From positions 4,836,001-4,900,000 of the forward strand of contig NZ_CP019304.1 of the NCBI RefSeq assembly GCF_001969265.1: 64,000 nucleotides of DNA, written 5' to 3'. Positions 23,236 to 32,804 of this stretch are shown in pieces (within the stretch, counting starts at the first letter, position 1; the number at the start of each line of letters is the position of its first letter). This stretch comes from Arthrobacter sp. QXT-31 (GTDB lineage: Bacteria; Actinomycetota; Actinomycetes; Actinomycetales; Micrococcaceae). A model generated the notes under the pieces. It was not told where the DNA came from. It made no database searches and was given only the letters and a program-made list of their open reading frames with translations. A program made the translations under genes and the position numbers.

Positions 23236-25365
23236 ATGAGTGCGTGGAATGAAAATATCGGTGCAGGATCAGCCGGACTGACAGCGGTGACCGTGGTGGA
23301 GGGCTCCTCCTTCTGCATCTCCGCCGAGAGTGGGGACGTGTTTCCCGGCCAGCCGCAGGGTGCGTTTTACCAGGACACCCGGATTCTGTCCCGCTGGCAG
23401 CTGACGGTCGACGGCGTTCCGCTGGAGCCGCTGTCCGGCCAGACCCGCGAACCGTACCGGGCTGTGTTCATCGGCAGGCCGCGCGGAGCCAGCGGCGCTG
23501 TGGAGAGCCCGCTGGTGGTGGAGCACAACCGGACGGTCGGGCCCGGGCTTCGGGACGACATCAAGGTCCACAACTACTCCGAAAAGCCGCTGACCTGCCG
23601 GATCCAAATCAGGGTGGATGCGGACCTGAGCGACCTGTTCGACGTCAAGGGCGGAAAGGTCGTCCCGTCCGCCGAGCACAGCCGGAAGGTCCGGGCCGAG
23701 GCCCTGCAGATTGACGCCATACGCAACGGAATCCACCGCGGCGTGGTGATCAGCGCCCAGGGTGCCATGGTCACCGAGGATGCCCTGACGTTCGACGCCG
23801 ACCTGGCCGCCCGGGGCACCTGGACCGCCAGCGTGTTCACCACTCCCCTGGTGGACGGCGCCTTCCCTGAGCAGCCATTCACCCACGAGACTGCCCCGCA
23901 CGTGGGCGCGCAACGCTACGCCGCCTGGGAGGAGCATGTTCCCCGGCTCACCGTAACTGACAAGAACGTGGAAAAAGTCCTCACCCGGAGCCAGGAGGAC
24001 CTGGGTGCCCTCCGGATCTTCGACCCGGAGCATCCCGAGCGGGCCGCCGTCGCCGCCGGTGCCCCGTGGTTCATGGCGCTGTTCGGCAGGGACTCGATCC
24101 TGTCCTCCTACATGGCCCTGGCGGTGGATCCGAAGCTGGCCACAGGAACCCTGCAGACCCTGGCAGCATTGCAGGGCAAAAAAGTGGATCCGGACACCGA
24201 GGAGGAACCGGGCAGGATCCTGCACGAGGTGCGGCTGGGCGTCACCGCCGGGCTGGCCCTCGGCGGCAGCCAGGCGTACTACGGCACAGCCGATGCAACT
24301 CCGCTGTTCGTGGCACTGCTGGCGGAGCTGGGACGCTGGGGCCTGGCGGGCGACCTGCTGGACTCGCTGCTGCCGCACGCCGACCGGGCCCTGGACTGGA
24401 TAGAGAACTACGGCGACCGGGACGGCGACGGCTTCGTGGAGTACCAGCGCGCCAACGAACACGGACTGCTGAACCAGGGCTGGAAAGACTCCTGGGACGG
24501 CATCAACTTCGCCGACGGAAGCATGGCGGAGGCCCCAATAGCGCTGTGCGAGGTGCAGGGCTACGTCTACGGCGCCTACCTCGGACGGGCACTGCTCGCC
24601 CAGCAGCTGGGCGATACGGACATGGCGTCAAAGTGGAACCGCAAGGCCGCTGACATCAAGGCCGAGTTCAACGACAGATTCTGGCTCCCCAAAAAGGGGT
24701 ACTTTGCCGTGGCCCTGGACAAGGACAAGCGTCCGGTGGATGCCTGCGCGTCCAACATGGGCCACTGCCTGTGGTCAGCCATCGTCGACGCGGACAAGGC
24801 GCCCCTCGTGGCGGAGCGGCTCATGTCGCCGGAGATGTTCACCGGCTGGGGTATCCGTACTCTCGCCTCCGACATGGGCGCCTACAACCCCGTCAGCTAC
24901 CACAACGGTTCGGTGTGGCCGCACGACACAGCCCTCATAGCCGGCGGACTGATGCGGTACGGGTTTGTCGAGGAGGCCACGCGCATTGCCATGGGCCTGT
25001 TTGATGCGGCGGAAAAGTTCGACGGGCGGCTGCCGGAACTTTTCTGCGGGTTCTCGCGGGACGATTTCCCCGACCCCGTCCCCTTCCCCACGTCCTGCTC
25101 GCCGCAGGCCTGGGCCTCGGCCGCGCCGGTGCACCTGATGCGGATCCTGCTGCGCTTCGATCCGCTGCTTCCCCGCGAGGAGGTCTGCCTGGCCCCCGTG
25201 CTTCCGGCTGCGTTCGGCAGCTTCCGGGCGGACCACGTACAGATGGACTCGGCCCGTATCACCGTCCAAGCCACCGGCACCGAAGGGTCAATCGATGGCC
25301 TGCGCCAGGGCCTGACCTTGCTGCACGAGCCCCGTCCGCCGCTGGCACGGCTGATGAGGCACTAG
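23236..25365 (+). CDS. Glycogen-debranching-like glycosidase (paralogue 1)
   Basis: The 709-residue protein has an N-terminal beta domain (about 15-200; VTVVEGSSFCIS, GAFYQDTRILSRWQLTVDGVPLEPL). A C-terminal (alpha/alpha)6 glycosidase domain follows (about 240-700; APWFMALFGRDSILSSYMAL, NQGWKDSWDGINFADG, PVSYHNGSVWPHDTALIAGG). This is the amylo-alpha-1,6-glucosidase / trehalase-like clan found as 'glycogen debranching N-terminal domain' proteins. Candidate acids lie in GRDS and in the KDSWDG and SVWPHD segments. It is cytoplasmic. It is paralogous to the gene at 43789. A GT4 glycosyltransferase follows after 83 bases. Confidence 0.85.
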   Translation: MSAWNENIGAGSAGLTAVTVVEGSSFCISAESGDVFPGQPQGAFYQDTRILSRWQLTVDGVPLEPLSGQTREPYRAVFIGRPRGASGAVESPLVVEHNRTVGPGLRDDIKVHNYSEKPLTCRIQIRVDADLSDLFDVKGGKVVPSAEHSRKVRAEALQIDAIRNGIHRGVVISAQGAMVTEDALTFDADLAARGTWTASVFTTPLVDGAFPEQPFTHETAPHVGAQRYAAWEEHVPRLTVTDKNVEKVLTRSQEDLGALRIFDPEHPERAAVAAGAPWFMALFGRDSILSSYMALAVDPKLATGTLQTLAALQGKKVDPDTEEEPGRILHEVRLGVTAGLALGGSQAYYGTADATPLFVALLAELGRWGLAGDLLDSLLPHADRALDWIENYGDRDGDGFVEYQRANEHGLLNQGWKDSWDGINFADGSMAEAPIALCEVQGYVYGAYLGRALLAQQLGDTDMASKWNRKAADIKAEFNDRFWLPKKGYFAVALDKDKRPVDACASNMGHCLWSAIVDADKAPLVAERLMSPEMFTGWGIRTLASDMGAYNPVSYHNGSVWPHDTALIAGGLMRYGFVEEATRIAMGLFDAAEKFDGRLPELFCGFSRDDFPDPVPFPTSCSPQAWASAAPVHLMRILLRFDPLLPREEVCLAPVLPAAFGSFRADHVQMDSARITVQATGTEGSIDGLRQGLTLLHEPRPPLARLMRH

Positions 25366-25395
25366 CCAGGGCACCGGTCCCACCCATAACTGAAT

Positions 25396-25421
25396 GGTCT
25401 CAGTAGTTAAAACGGTCTCAG
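25396..25421 (+). promoter_or_regulatory. 8-bp direct repeat upstream of the GT4 gene
   Basis: GGTCTCAG occurs at 25396-25403 and again at 25414-25421, 18 bases apart start to start, separated by an A/T-richer spacer (TAGTTAAAAC). It lies 28 bases before the glycosyltransferase start. Spacing near two helical turns suggests a regulator site or repeated promoter element; no regulator is assigned. Confidence 0.35.
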
Positions 25422-25448
25422 AACATCCGGACAACAAGGGAGCTGCGG

Positions 25449-26480
25449 ATGCGTATCGTTTTAATTGCGGGGCCTTGGTATCCGATTCCCCCCACCGGGT
25501 ACGGAGGCATCGAACTGGTGGTCGACGCCCTTGCCAGGGGATTTTCCAGGGCCGGCCATGAGGTTCTGCTCGCATGCGCGGCGGACAGCACCTGCCCTGT
25601 GCCGCAGCTCCCCGGCATGCGCCCCTCCGAACCTGACTTCGTGGGGTTCACCTCCTCCGAACTCAGCCACGTCGTCAACGCGTATGCCGGGATGGACGGC
25701 ATGGTTGACCTGGTCCACGACCACACCCTCGCCGGCCCGCTCTACCGCGGGCGTCCCGAGGGGCTGCCGGTGGTGACCACGCTCCACAGCGACCTGAACC
25801 CCTCCTTTACCGCCGTTTATGGCGCAGCCGCCCGGGACACAACCCTGATCGCCATTTCCAGGAGCCAGGTCAGCAGCGCGCTGGCCGACCGGGTCGCGGC
25901 AATCATCCCGCACGGCATGGAACTGTCAGCCGTTCCGGTGGGTCAGGGGCAGGGCGGCTATGCGTGTTTCCTCGGGCGGATGTGCCCGGACAAGGGCGTG
26001 GTGGAGGCCATCGAAGTGGCCCGGCTGGCAGGGATTCCGCTTCGCATCGCGGCGAAGATGCGGGAACCGGCTGAGGTGCAGTACTTCCACGACGTCGTGG
26101 AGCCGATGCTGCGGCCGGACGTGGAATTCCTCGGCGAAGTGGGCGGCGCGGACAAGTACAAGCTGCTGGGTGAAGCCGTCGCCCTGCTCAACCCGATCCA
26201 ATGGATGGAGCCGTTCGGCCTGGTGATGATTGAGGCGATGGCCACCGGCACTCCGGTCGTCGCCACCCCAATAGGGTCAGCCCCCGAGGTCATAGACGAC
26301 GGCGTCACCGGTTATCTGGCCTCGGCCCCAGAGGAACTGGCGCGTCTCCTGCTGCGCGCGCCGGACCTGGACCGGGCGACAGTCCGGGCTCAGGCCGAGG
26401 ACCGCTTCAGCACCGAGCGCATGGTCGAGGACCATTTGGCCCTCTACACCCGGCTGATCGGGGTCACTTCAGCACGGTAA
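25449..26480 (+). CDS. Glycosyltransferase family 4
   Basis: The 343-residue GT-B protein has N-terminal MRIVLIAGPWYPIPPTGYGGIE, the donor-side segment CFLGRMCPDKGVVEAIEVA and the GT4 EX7E region in MEPFGLVMIEAMATGTPVVATPIGSAPEVI. These are strong family signatures. The donor is a nucleotide sugar and the acceptor is unknown. AAGGGAG precedes the ATG. It lies downstream of a debranching-like glycosidase, suggesting alpha-glucan or compatible-solute metabolism, though the enzyme could equally act on cell-wall glycans or a small metabolite. The gene is convergent with hrpB (17 bases between stops). Confidence 0.9.
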   Translation: MRIVLIAGPWYPIPPTGYGGIELVVDALARGFSRAGHEVLLACAADSTCPVPQLPGMRPSEPDFVGFTSSELSHVVNAYAGMDGMVDLVHDHTLAGPLYRGRPEGLPVVTTLHSDLNPSFTAVYGAAARDTTLIAISRSQVSSALADRVAAIIPHGMELSAVPVGQGQGGYACFLGRMCPDKGVVEAIEVARLAGIPLRIAAKMREPAEVQYFHDVVEPMLRPDVEFLGEVGGADKYKLLGEAVALLNPIQWMEPFGLVMIEAMATGTPVVATPIGSAPEVIDDGVTGYLASAPEELARLLLRAPDLDRATVRAQAEDRFSTERMVEDHLALYTRLIGVTSAR

Positions 26481-26497
26481 CCATTTCCGGGAGCTAA

Positions 26498-29245
26498 TTA
26501 CTTTCGGGCGTTGGTCCGTGCGGTAGCCGTCGCGGTCCAGGGGTCCTCTGGCCACGGGTGTTTGGGATAACGGCCACGCATCTCGGCGCGGACCTGTGCA
26601 TACGGCCCTGACCAGAACGAGGCGAGGTCGTCCGTGACGGCCAGCGGCCGCCTGGCCGGTGACAGCAGGTGAAACTGCACCGCCACCTTTCCATCCGCCA
26701 GCCGCGGTGTCCTGTCCCAGCCGAAGCATTCCTGGAGTTTGACTGCGACCACCGGCCTGCCGCCGTCGTCCTCTGCCTGCGGGTAATCAATCCTGACGCG
26801 GGAACCGCTGGGCACCTCCAGGAACTCCGGGGCGAGCTCACCCAACCGGGCGGCGTCGGGCCAGGGAAGCAGTCGTCGAATCGGGTCCGCCAGGTCGATG
26901 CCGGAGGTTGACACCCCTCCGGCCAGCGCCTCGAGCTCGGGACCAAGCCAATCGTCGAGCCGTGCCAGCAACGCCTGCTCGGACATGTCAGGCCACGGAT
27001 CACCCAGCTCCCGGTGCAGCAGAGCGAGACGGCGTCGCAGTCCATCGGCCGACGTCGACCATCCGATAACTCCGAGTCCCTGCTCCTCCACTGCCCGGGC
27101 GACGGCGGCGTGGCCATCCGCCGCGGATGCCGGCACCGGCGTGGAGGACAGGACGATGGCGCCCAGCCGACGCTCCCTGCGGGCCGTCACCTTCCCTTGA
27201 CTGAAGGCCGCCTCCACCGAGTCGCGCAGCAGGTGCGCTGCGGCGGCCTCGGCCGCGTCCGCCGTGAGCGGTGCGGCGGAGCGGATGACCGCGCCGGTCC
27301 CGGCGGCGTCCCGCCCGTCCGCCCGGGCAACTTCGGCGACGGCCAGCCATTCGTGTCCGGCCAGAGGGCTGCCGGCGGGCAGCCCGGCCCGGGTACCGGA
27401 GGTCAGCAGGTAGCGTTCCGGCCCATCTCCGGGCACGCGGCGTGCCACCCGGCCCGGGAAGGCGAGAGCCACAACCATGCCGACCTGTTCGGCACTTCCT
27501 GCCGGCAGTTCCACGGAGGGAACCTCCACCAAAGGAAGCCCGACGCCGGTCGCTGCCTGGCGTGCAAGCGTGTCCAGCCGCCGGGCCTCCTCAGCCCAGC
27601 GCCTGGCGGCGGGATCCTTGCCGGAGCGTAGCGTCGACACCAGGCGGGGAAGGTCGGCTCCGTTGGCGCGCTGGTCACCTGCCACGGCGGCAACCACCTC
27701 GGCTGCCGTTCCAAAACCAGCATGTGCGGGGGACGCCGAACCGCTGCCAGCCTGCCGTTCCTCGAGCAGCGCCGACCCCACCAGCAGGGCGCGTCCCAAC
27801 CGGGGATCGGCGGGTATGCGTGCCAGTGCCTTGCCCAGCTCCATGGCGTGGCCGTCGTCCCCCACCGCGCCAAGCTCGCGCAGCACTTCAGTGGCGTCCG
27901 CCATCGCCAGCGGGGGCGGCGTGTCCGGCAGGGCAAGCCCGCGTCCGCCCGGTGCGCCCCAGCATGCCAGGATCAGGGCCGCTCCGGTGAGGTCGGACAC
28001 TGCGATCTCGGGAGTCTGGTGTGCAGGTGCCGCCCCGAGTGTCTTCTGGTCGTAGCAGCGGACCACCTTCCCCGGACCCTGCCGTGCCGCCCGTCCGGCT
28101 CGCTGTTCCGCGGAGGCCCGGGAACAGGAGACGGTGACGAGGCCCGTCATGCCCCTGCCGGCATCGCGGCGCGGTTCGCGGGACAGCCCGGAGTCGACCA
28201 CCAGCCGGACCCCGGGCACGGTCAGGGACGATTCGGCCAGCGCTGTGGATACGATGATCCGTGACGGCTCCCCCGGTTGGCGGCCGGACACGGCACGGTC
28301 CTGGGCGGCTGGGCTGGCTTGTCCATGGAGTTCCAGGATTTCAACGCCGGGACCCACCCGGGTGCGCAGCTGACCAGCCACGTGTGACACTTCCCAAACA
28401 CCCGGCAGGAACACCAGGGCGTCAGTGCCGGGATCGGCGGCGAGAGCTTCGGCGTGCGACGCCGCGGCGGTGTCCGCCACGTGGTCAAGGAAGGCGCGCG
28501 TCACGCCGCGCCCGTCCAGGCGCGCCGCGGGAGCGGGCGCCCACGCCGTCTCCAGCGGGTGAAGCGCAGAAGGGCAGTCGACGACGGGAGCCGGCCCGCC
28601 GCCGTCGGCCTCCCCGCCGTGCTCTCCGCCCATGTTCCCGTCCTCGTTCCCTTCCTCGTTCCCACCGAGCAGGGCGGCGAACCGCGGCGCGTCCAGGGTC
28701 GCCGACATGGCGACGACCATGAGGTCACCACGCAGCTGGCGCACCTCGGCGAGCAGGCCCACCAGCAGGTCGGTTTCCAGGCCGCGTTCGTGCACTTCAT
28801 CGAGGATTACGGCAGCGGTACCCTCCAGGCCAGGGTCGGCCAGCAGGCGCCGCAGCAGAATTCCCGGCGTCACAAATTCGATGAGGGTGGCGGGGCCGGC
28901 CTGCCGTTCGCCGCGGACGGTGTAGCCCACCCTGTCCCCCAGCTTCGTTCCGTCCAGGGCCGCCAGCCGCCGCGCAGCCGAACGCGCCGCAACGCGGCGC
29001 GGCTGGGTGACCACGATGCGCGGTTGCCCCTCCGCTGTGGAACCCTGCGCAAGGTTGGCAACCAGCGGAGGCACCAAAGTTGTTTTTCCGGTGCCCGGCG
29101 GTGCCTGGACCACAGCTGCTCCGCCGGCGCCCTGCTTTTGGAGCACGCCGGCCAGCTCTCCCAGCGACTCCGCAAAGACCAGCCCGGAGCCGATGGAGTC
29201 CAGGTTGAAGGGGGCGGAGGATGCCAGAGGGAGCGCGGAAGTCAC
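26498..29245 (-). CDS. hrpB: ATP-dependent helicase HrpB
   Basis: The 915-residue DExH-box protein begins at a GTG giving MTSALPLASSAPFNLDSIGSGL; the start is uncertain because GGAAGG directly abuts it. Motif I is APPGTGKTTLVPPL, motif II is DEVH in ILDEVHERGLETD, motif III is SATLDAPRF and motif VI is QRAGRAARQGPG. The C-terminal HrpB-specific region (about 640-915) ends with MRGRYPKHPWPEDP, which is diagnostic for HrpB. It is an RNA helicase of largely unknown cellular role in bacteria. Inserts with GNEEGNEDGNMGGEHGGE (about 196-215) are an acidic Gly-rich loop not usually present. Confidence 0.93.
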   Translation of the reverse strand: MTSALPLASSAPFNLDSIGSGLVFAESLGELAGVLQKQGAGGAAVVQAPPGTGKTTLVPPLVANLAQGSTAEGQPRIVVTQPRRVAARSAARRLAALDGTKLGDRVGYTVRGERQAGPATLIEFVTPGILLRRLLADPGLEGTAAVILDEVHERGLETDLLVGLLAEVRQLRGDLMVVAMSATLDAPRFAALLGGNEEGNEDGNMGGEHGGEADGGGPAPVVDCPSALHPLETAWAPAPAARLDGRGVTRAFLDHVADTAAASHAEALAADPGTDALVFLPGVWEVSHVAGQLRTRVGPGVEILELHGQASPAAQDRAVSGRQPGEPSRIIVSTALAESSLTVPGVRLVVDSGLSREPRRDAGRGMTGLVTVSCSRASAEQRAGRAARQGPGKVVRCYDQKTLGAAPAHQTPEIAVSDLTGAALILACWGAPGGRGLALPDTPPPLAMADATEVLRELGAVGDDGHAMELGKALARIPADPRLGRALLVGSALLEERQAGSGSASPAHAGFGTAAEVVAAVAGDQRANGADLPRLVSTLRSGKDPAARRWAEEARRLDTLARQAATGVGLPLVEVPSVELPAGSAEQVGMVVALAFPGRVARRVPGDGPERYLLTSGTRAGLPAGSPLAGHEWLAVAEVARADGRDAAGTGAVIRSAAPLTADAAEAAAAHLLRDSVEAAFSQGKVTARRERRLGAIVLSSTPVPASAADGHAAVARAVEEQGLGVIGWSTSADGLRRRLALLHRELGDPWPDMSEQALLARLDDWLGPELEALAGGVSTSGIDLADPIRRLLPWPDAARLGELAPEFLEVPSGSRVRIDYPQAEDDGGRPVVAVKLQECFGWDRTPRLADGKVAVQFHLLSPARRPLAVTDDLASFWSGPYAQVRAEMRGRYPKHPWPEDPWTATATARTNARK

Positions 29246-29347
29246 CCTTCCATTGTGCCGGTCGGCAGCGGTGGGACCTGACGAAGACAGGCATGGACAG
29301 GAGCAGGCAGTCTAATGGCGGCCGCACTTCCGCCGGCAGTGACTTCT

Positions 29348-31087
29348 CTACGCAGCTGTGACTGATGACCAGTTGGGCCAAGGGTCCAAGGGCAGGGGTG
29401 GCTCAGGGTCGTCCCGCTCATCGATCTCGTCGAAATCCTGGGGATCGTGTGGCTGGTCCGGAGGATCAGGCCAGTCGGACGGTTCCGGCTCGGCGTGGCC
29501 GGATGGCGCGCCGAACCAGTCGGGTGGTTCCGGCAAGGCGCGGCCTGGTGGCAGTTCCGGGCAGTCTTGGCTGGGGGACGCGTCGGACCAGCCCGGCTGA
29601 AAGTTGTCCGGCGCAAAGTTGTCCGGCGCAAAGTTGCCTGGCGCAAAGTTGTCTGGCCAGGTGGGTGGTTCCCAGTCCTGGTGTTCGGCGGGGTAATGGC
29701 GCCCGGATGGTGAGATCCAGCCGGGCGGGCTTTCCAGGGTGGCGCCGACCGGTCTCCACGCCGTGGCGTGTTTCAGTCTGTGGTGTTTGGGGCAGGGCTG
29801 GCCGAGATTGGTCACGCCGGTGCCGCCGCCGTCGGCCCAGGCGAGGATGTGGTCGGCGTCGTTGTCCAGGGAGTGGTTGGTGCAGTTGGGGAAGGTGCAT
29901 TTGGCGTCGCGGAGGCGCAGCCATTGCCGCATCGGTTTGGTGAGCCGGTAGCTGGTGCGCCCGATCTCCAGCGGCGCCCCGTCGCGGGGGTCGGTCAGGA
30001 CCCGGAAGAACGACGTTGCGCCGTTGGCGACAAGCCGGCGGGCCATGGAGGCCGGGATCGGCCCGTACCCGTCGAGCGTGGCGGGCTCGTCGGTATGGCC
30101 GAGCAGCGAGAACACCGGAACCGTGACCAGCACCTGCGCCTGCGGGGACGGCACCTCACCGGCCGTCATCTCACCGGCAGGGGCGGAGCCTCCGGGGAAG
30201 GAGCCTCCTTGGCCGGCACCAGCTGCCCCACCGGTAATCCCCGGGGCTGGACGGAGCAGCGAGGTGGAAAAGACGTCGGCCCGGAGCTGGGTGAGGGTGC
30301 GGATTTCGGTCGGCCCTTGAAGACCACGCGCTATGGCGGTGGTGCGGTTCCAGATCCCGGCGGCCTGGTCCGCGGGCAGGAACGCCGAGATCCAGGCCAT
30401 GCCGTCCCGGTCCGGGGAGTACTCCAGCCGCCGGTCCTTCACGCTCCTGGAATGCCGGGTTTCAATACTGTCCGGGTGGTGCCGTTCCCGCCAATACCGG
30501 GCCTTCGCCCGGAACCTGCCCGGTGCCAGCTCCCCGGCAAAGCAGCCCCGCGCCGCGTTCGGAGCATCAGGATCCAGGAAGTGGGCCTCGAACGCTGCGG
30601 CCGCTTCAGGTGACAGCCCTTCGGTCTCATCGCACATGATCCGCGCGTGCTGCCACGAAATACGGCCCAGCTGCAGCGCGGCAAGTGTCATCGGCCGTTC
30701 CCTGGTCAGCATGTCCGATTCAACCAGCAGCCGTTCGGCAGCGCCTTCGCTAATGGTCAGCGCGCCGGCCACCTCCGCCCTCACGGCCATCTGCCGAACG
30801 GCCGCGTCCTGCGGGCTGCCAACCGGGACTGCCATCGCCGCGTCCGCCGTGACGTACCCGGCAGCAAGCTCCACCTTCACAGCCGCAAGCCGCGCCTCCA
30901 TCCCGCCCACCACCCTCAGGCCGTCCAGGCATGCAGTCGCCTGCTCCCCAAGAGGATCAACCGGATCCGGCTGGAAATCCCCGCCGGCCGCACCCGGATC
31001 AGCAGCCCCCCTCAGCTCGGCCGCCAGCGCCAAAGCAGAGGCACCAAGAGCCTCCAACACCTCCGCAGCAGCCACGCTGTTATCCAT
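29348..31087 (-). CDS. DUF222 / HNH endonuclease family protein
   Basis: The 579-residue protein starts at MDNSVAAAEVLEALG (GGGGGT before the ATG). The DUF222 region spans about 50-340. The HNH motif (about 410-450) reads DNDADHILAWADGGGT..NLGQPCPKHHRLKH. A Pro/Asp-rich C-terminal tail of more than 100 residues contains the pentapeptide NFAP(D/G) repeated four times, from a 15-bp DNA repeat at about 29600-29650. Such proteins occur in many copies in Micrococcaceae genomes and have been suggested to be mobile or diversifying nucleases; function is not established. It has no phage genes around it. Confidence 0.88.
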   Translation of the reverse strand: MDNSVAAAEVLEALGASALALAAELRGAADPGAAGGDFQPDPVDPLGEQATACLDGLRVVGGMEARLAAVKVELAAGYVTADAAMAVPVGSPQDAAVRQMAVRAEVAGALTISEGAAERLLVESDMLTRERPMTLAALQLGRISWQHARIMCDETEGLSPEAAAAFEAHFLDPDAPNAARGCFAGELAPGRFRAKARYWRERHHPDSIETRHSRSVKDRRLEYSPDRDGMAWISAFLPADQAAGIWNRTTAIARGLQGPTEIRTLTQLRADVFSTSLLRPAPGITGGAAGAGQGGSFPGGSAPAGEMTAGEVPSPQAQVLVTVPVFSLLGHTDEPATLDGYGPIPASMARRLVANGATSFFRVLTDPRDGAPLEIGRTSYRLTKPMRQWLRLRDAKCTFPNCTNHSLDNDADHILAWADGGGTGVTNLGQPCPKHHRLKHATAWRPVGATLESPPGWISPSGRHYPAEHQDWEPPTWPDNFAPGNFAPDNFAPDNFQPGWSDASPSQDCPELPPGRALPEPPDWFGAPSGHAEPEPSDWPDPPDQPHDPQDFDEIDERDDPEPPLPLDPWPNWSSVTAA

Positions 31088-31242
31088 ACCCCCAGTATGA
31101 GAAGGGGCACTGACAAAAACGCCCGGCCGGAGGATCGGGCGGCCCCGGAAGCGCATAATGGCATGATCTACAGGCGACAATTGCGACGGCAGCCCACGCC
31201 AGCGGATCAAAGGGCAAGGCTGCCCAGGACAAGGAGGTCCGG

Positions 31243-31884
31243 ATGCTGAGGCTTCCGCGCATCACGGTTGAGGTTCCCGTGCTTGGCGTCGGTGACCGGC
31301 CCGCGGACTATGAACAGCTGGCAGCGTACGCCGACGGGCTGCGCAAGCCGGAGGGCCTCCACATGACACTGCTTCACATCGGCATTCTCGACGACTTTGC
31401 CGCCGATGTTGTGGCCTGGACCAAGGGGGCCACAGATCCCGCCGCGGCCGCCGTCAAAACCGCCGACTGGCTCCGTGCGCTGCCCGTGCTGGAGGGGTTC
31501 ACCGGAACGGCGGAGAGGCTTGTTCTGTTCGGCGGCGGCAGGGTATCCGGCCTCGATGTGGAGGTGCCACAGCACGTACGCGATTTTCAGGTCTCTCTCG
31601 TCGCAGCCCTCCGGGAACTGCTGGAGGACCTGCTGGTGGACAACCCCGACGACTTCATCCTCAGCTCCCCGGCTCTGGGTTACAGGTACCCGCGGTGGCA
31701 CCCCCACGTGGCCATAGGCAAGCCGAAGTCGCGTGACCATTCTGGAGAGGGCCGGTCCGGAGAAGGCCGATCGCGGGAGCGGAGCGGCTCGTGGGAAATC
31801 CGTCCGCTGAAGGTGGAGTTCGGACCGTCGCAGATCAGGAACCGGCAGCTGCTGCCGGGCCCCGGCGACGGCGGCCATCAATAG
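31243..31884 (+). CDS. 2H phosphoesterase-like protein
   Basis: The product has 213 residues, with AAGGAGG ahead of the ATG. The first 2H motif is HMTLLHIG (H40, T42). The second is HPHVAIGK (H155), where the usual Thr is Ala157. Spacing of about 115 residues and the surrounding strands fit the 2H superfamily (2'-5' RNA ligase / cyclic phosphodiesterase-like). Members cleave 2',3'-cyclic phosphates or 2'-5' linkages in RNA or nucleotides. The altered second motif leaves activity open. A low-complexity SGEGRSGEGRSR segment (about 165-180) precedes the last strands. It lies upstream of the effector-like island but on the opposite strand to the BTAD regulator. Confidence 0.65.
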   Translation: MLRLPRITVEVPVLGVGDRPADYEQLAAYADGLRKPEGLHMTLLHIGILDDFAADVVAWTKGATDPAAAAVKTADWLRALPVLEGFTGTAERLVLFGGGRVSGLDVEVPQHVRDFQVSLVAALRELLEDLLVDNPDDFILSSPALGYRYPRWHPHVAIGKPKSRDHSGEGRSGEGRSRERSGSWEIRPLKVEFGPSQIRNRQLLPGPGDGGHQ

Positions 31885-31893
31885 CCGTTGCTC

Positions 31894-32598
31894 TCACCCC
31901 TCGGCGACCATCTTCTGAAGCGCCTCCGAAGGAACGAGGCCCATTTCCGCCATCAGGCGCGCTTTGTAGTTTTCGAAGGCACGAAGCGCCGCCACCCTGT
32001 TCCCCTGCAGCTGTTCGACTTCAACGACGACTCGTACAGCCTGCTCGTACAGCGGCTCCAGGTCCAGAGCCGCCTCAGATGCCTCCAGCGCCAGCCGGTA
32101 CTCCGCACGCCCGAACAGCTCACCTGCCAGGCCGACCAGGGCGTGCAGGCGCGCACGACGAAACTCTGCCTGCTCGGCCATGACCCAGTCTTCGTACCAC
32201 CCGGGCAGCAGATCAGCACGGCGCAGGTCGGAAAGGAATGCGGCGGCGTGGCCATCCCCGCACCCCAGGCCCGGCTGCAAAATCTCTTGGTGGAGGCGGT
32301 GAAGATCAACCTCCACTGTGTCGTTCAATGACAGCACTGCACCACCGTTGGCCAGCAAGCCCGGCACCTGCCGGGCGATGAGATGGACGCTCACCCGGAG
32401 GCTGTCCAGGGCTTTGGGCTCCGAGTGCGCCGGCCACAGAAGACCGACCAGATAGCTCCGGGACCGCGGTCCCTTCAGAGCCAAAGCCGTGATCAGCCGT
32501 TGCTGGCGCAGGGGGACGTGCAAGGCCTCGCCGCCCTGCCGAAGTTGCCACGATTGAAACAGGCTAAGTTGAAAACCACCAGCATCATCACCGGACAT
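31894..32598 (-). CDS. BTAD-domain (SARP-like) transcriptional regulator
   Basis: The 234-residue protein starts at the ATG giving MSGDDAGGFQLSLFQSW; a TTG four codons upstream is less likely. An OmpR-like winged helix (about 10-95; LRQQRLITALALKG, SYLVGLLWP, ALDSLRVSVHLIARQVP) is followed by the BTAD helical domain (about 100-234; DLLPGWYEDWVMAEQAEFRRARLHAL, ALDLEPLYEQAVRVVVEVEQLQGN, YKARLMAEMGLVPS). Small SARPs activate nearby operons by binding direct repeats near promoters. It is divergent from the patatin gene across about 206 bases, so that gene is its most likely target. Confidence 0.85.
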   Translation of the reverse strand: MSGDDAGGFQLSLFQSWQLRQGGEALHVPLRQQRLITALALKGPRSRSYLVGLLWPAHSEPKALDSLRVSVHLIARQVPGLLANGGAVLSLNDTVEVDLHRLHQEILQPGLGCGDGHAAAFLSDLRRADLLPGWYEDWVMAEQAEFRRARLHALVGLAGELFGRAEYRLALEASEAALDLEPLYEQAVRVVVEVEQLQGNRVAALRAFENYKARLMAEMGLVPSEALQKMVAEG

Positions 32599-32804
32599 GC
32601 CCGCCCCCAAATCCTGCAGATTAGAGATCCGGGATAGATCTAGGAACGAGAATGCGCAGTCGCGCGGCCTCTGTCAATCATCATCAGGGGCCGCAGCAAG
32701 CATGACTGCCAGCTATTACTTTTCACGCCGTTCCGCCAGCTATAGGTACTTGGACGGGCGCGGCGCCATACTGGGACGACAATCGTTCAGTTGCAGGGGT
32801 TTCC
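32599..32804. promoter_or_regulatory. Divergent intergenic region between BTAD regulator and patatin genes
   Basis: This 206-base gap should contain promoters for both divergent genes. AGGGG at about 32795 is a plausible ribosome binding site for the TTG start of the patatin gene. I did not find a clear heptamer direct repeat of the SARP type by eye, nor a confident -35/-10 pair. It is the place to look for one. Confidence 0.3.
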
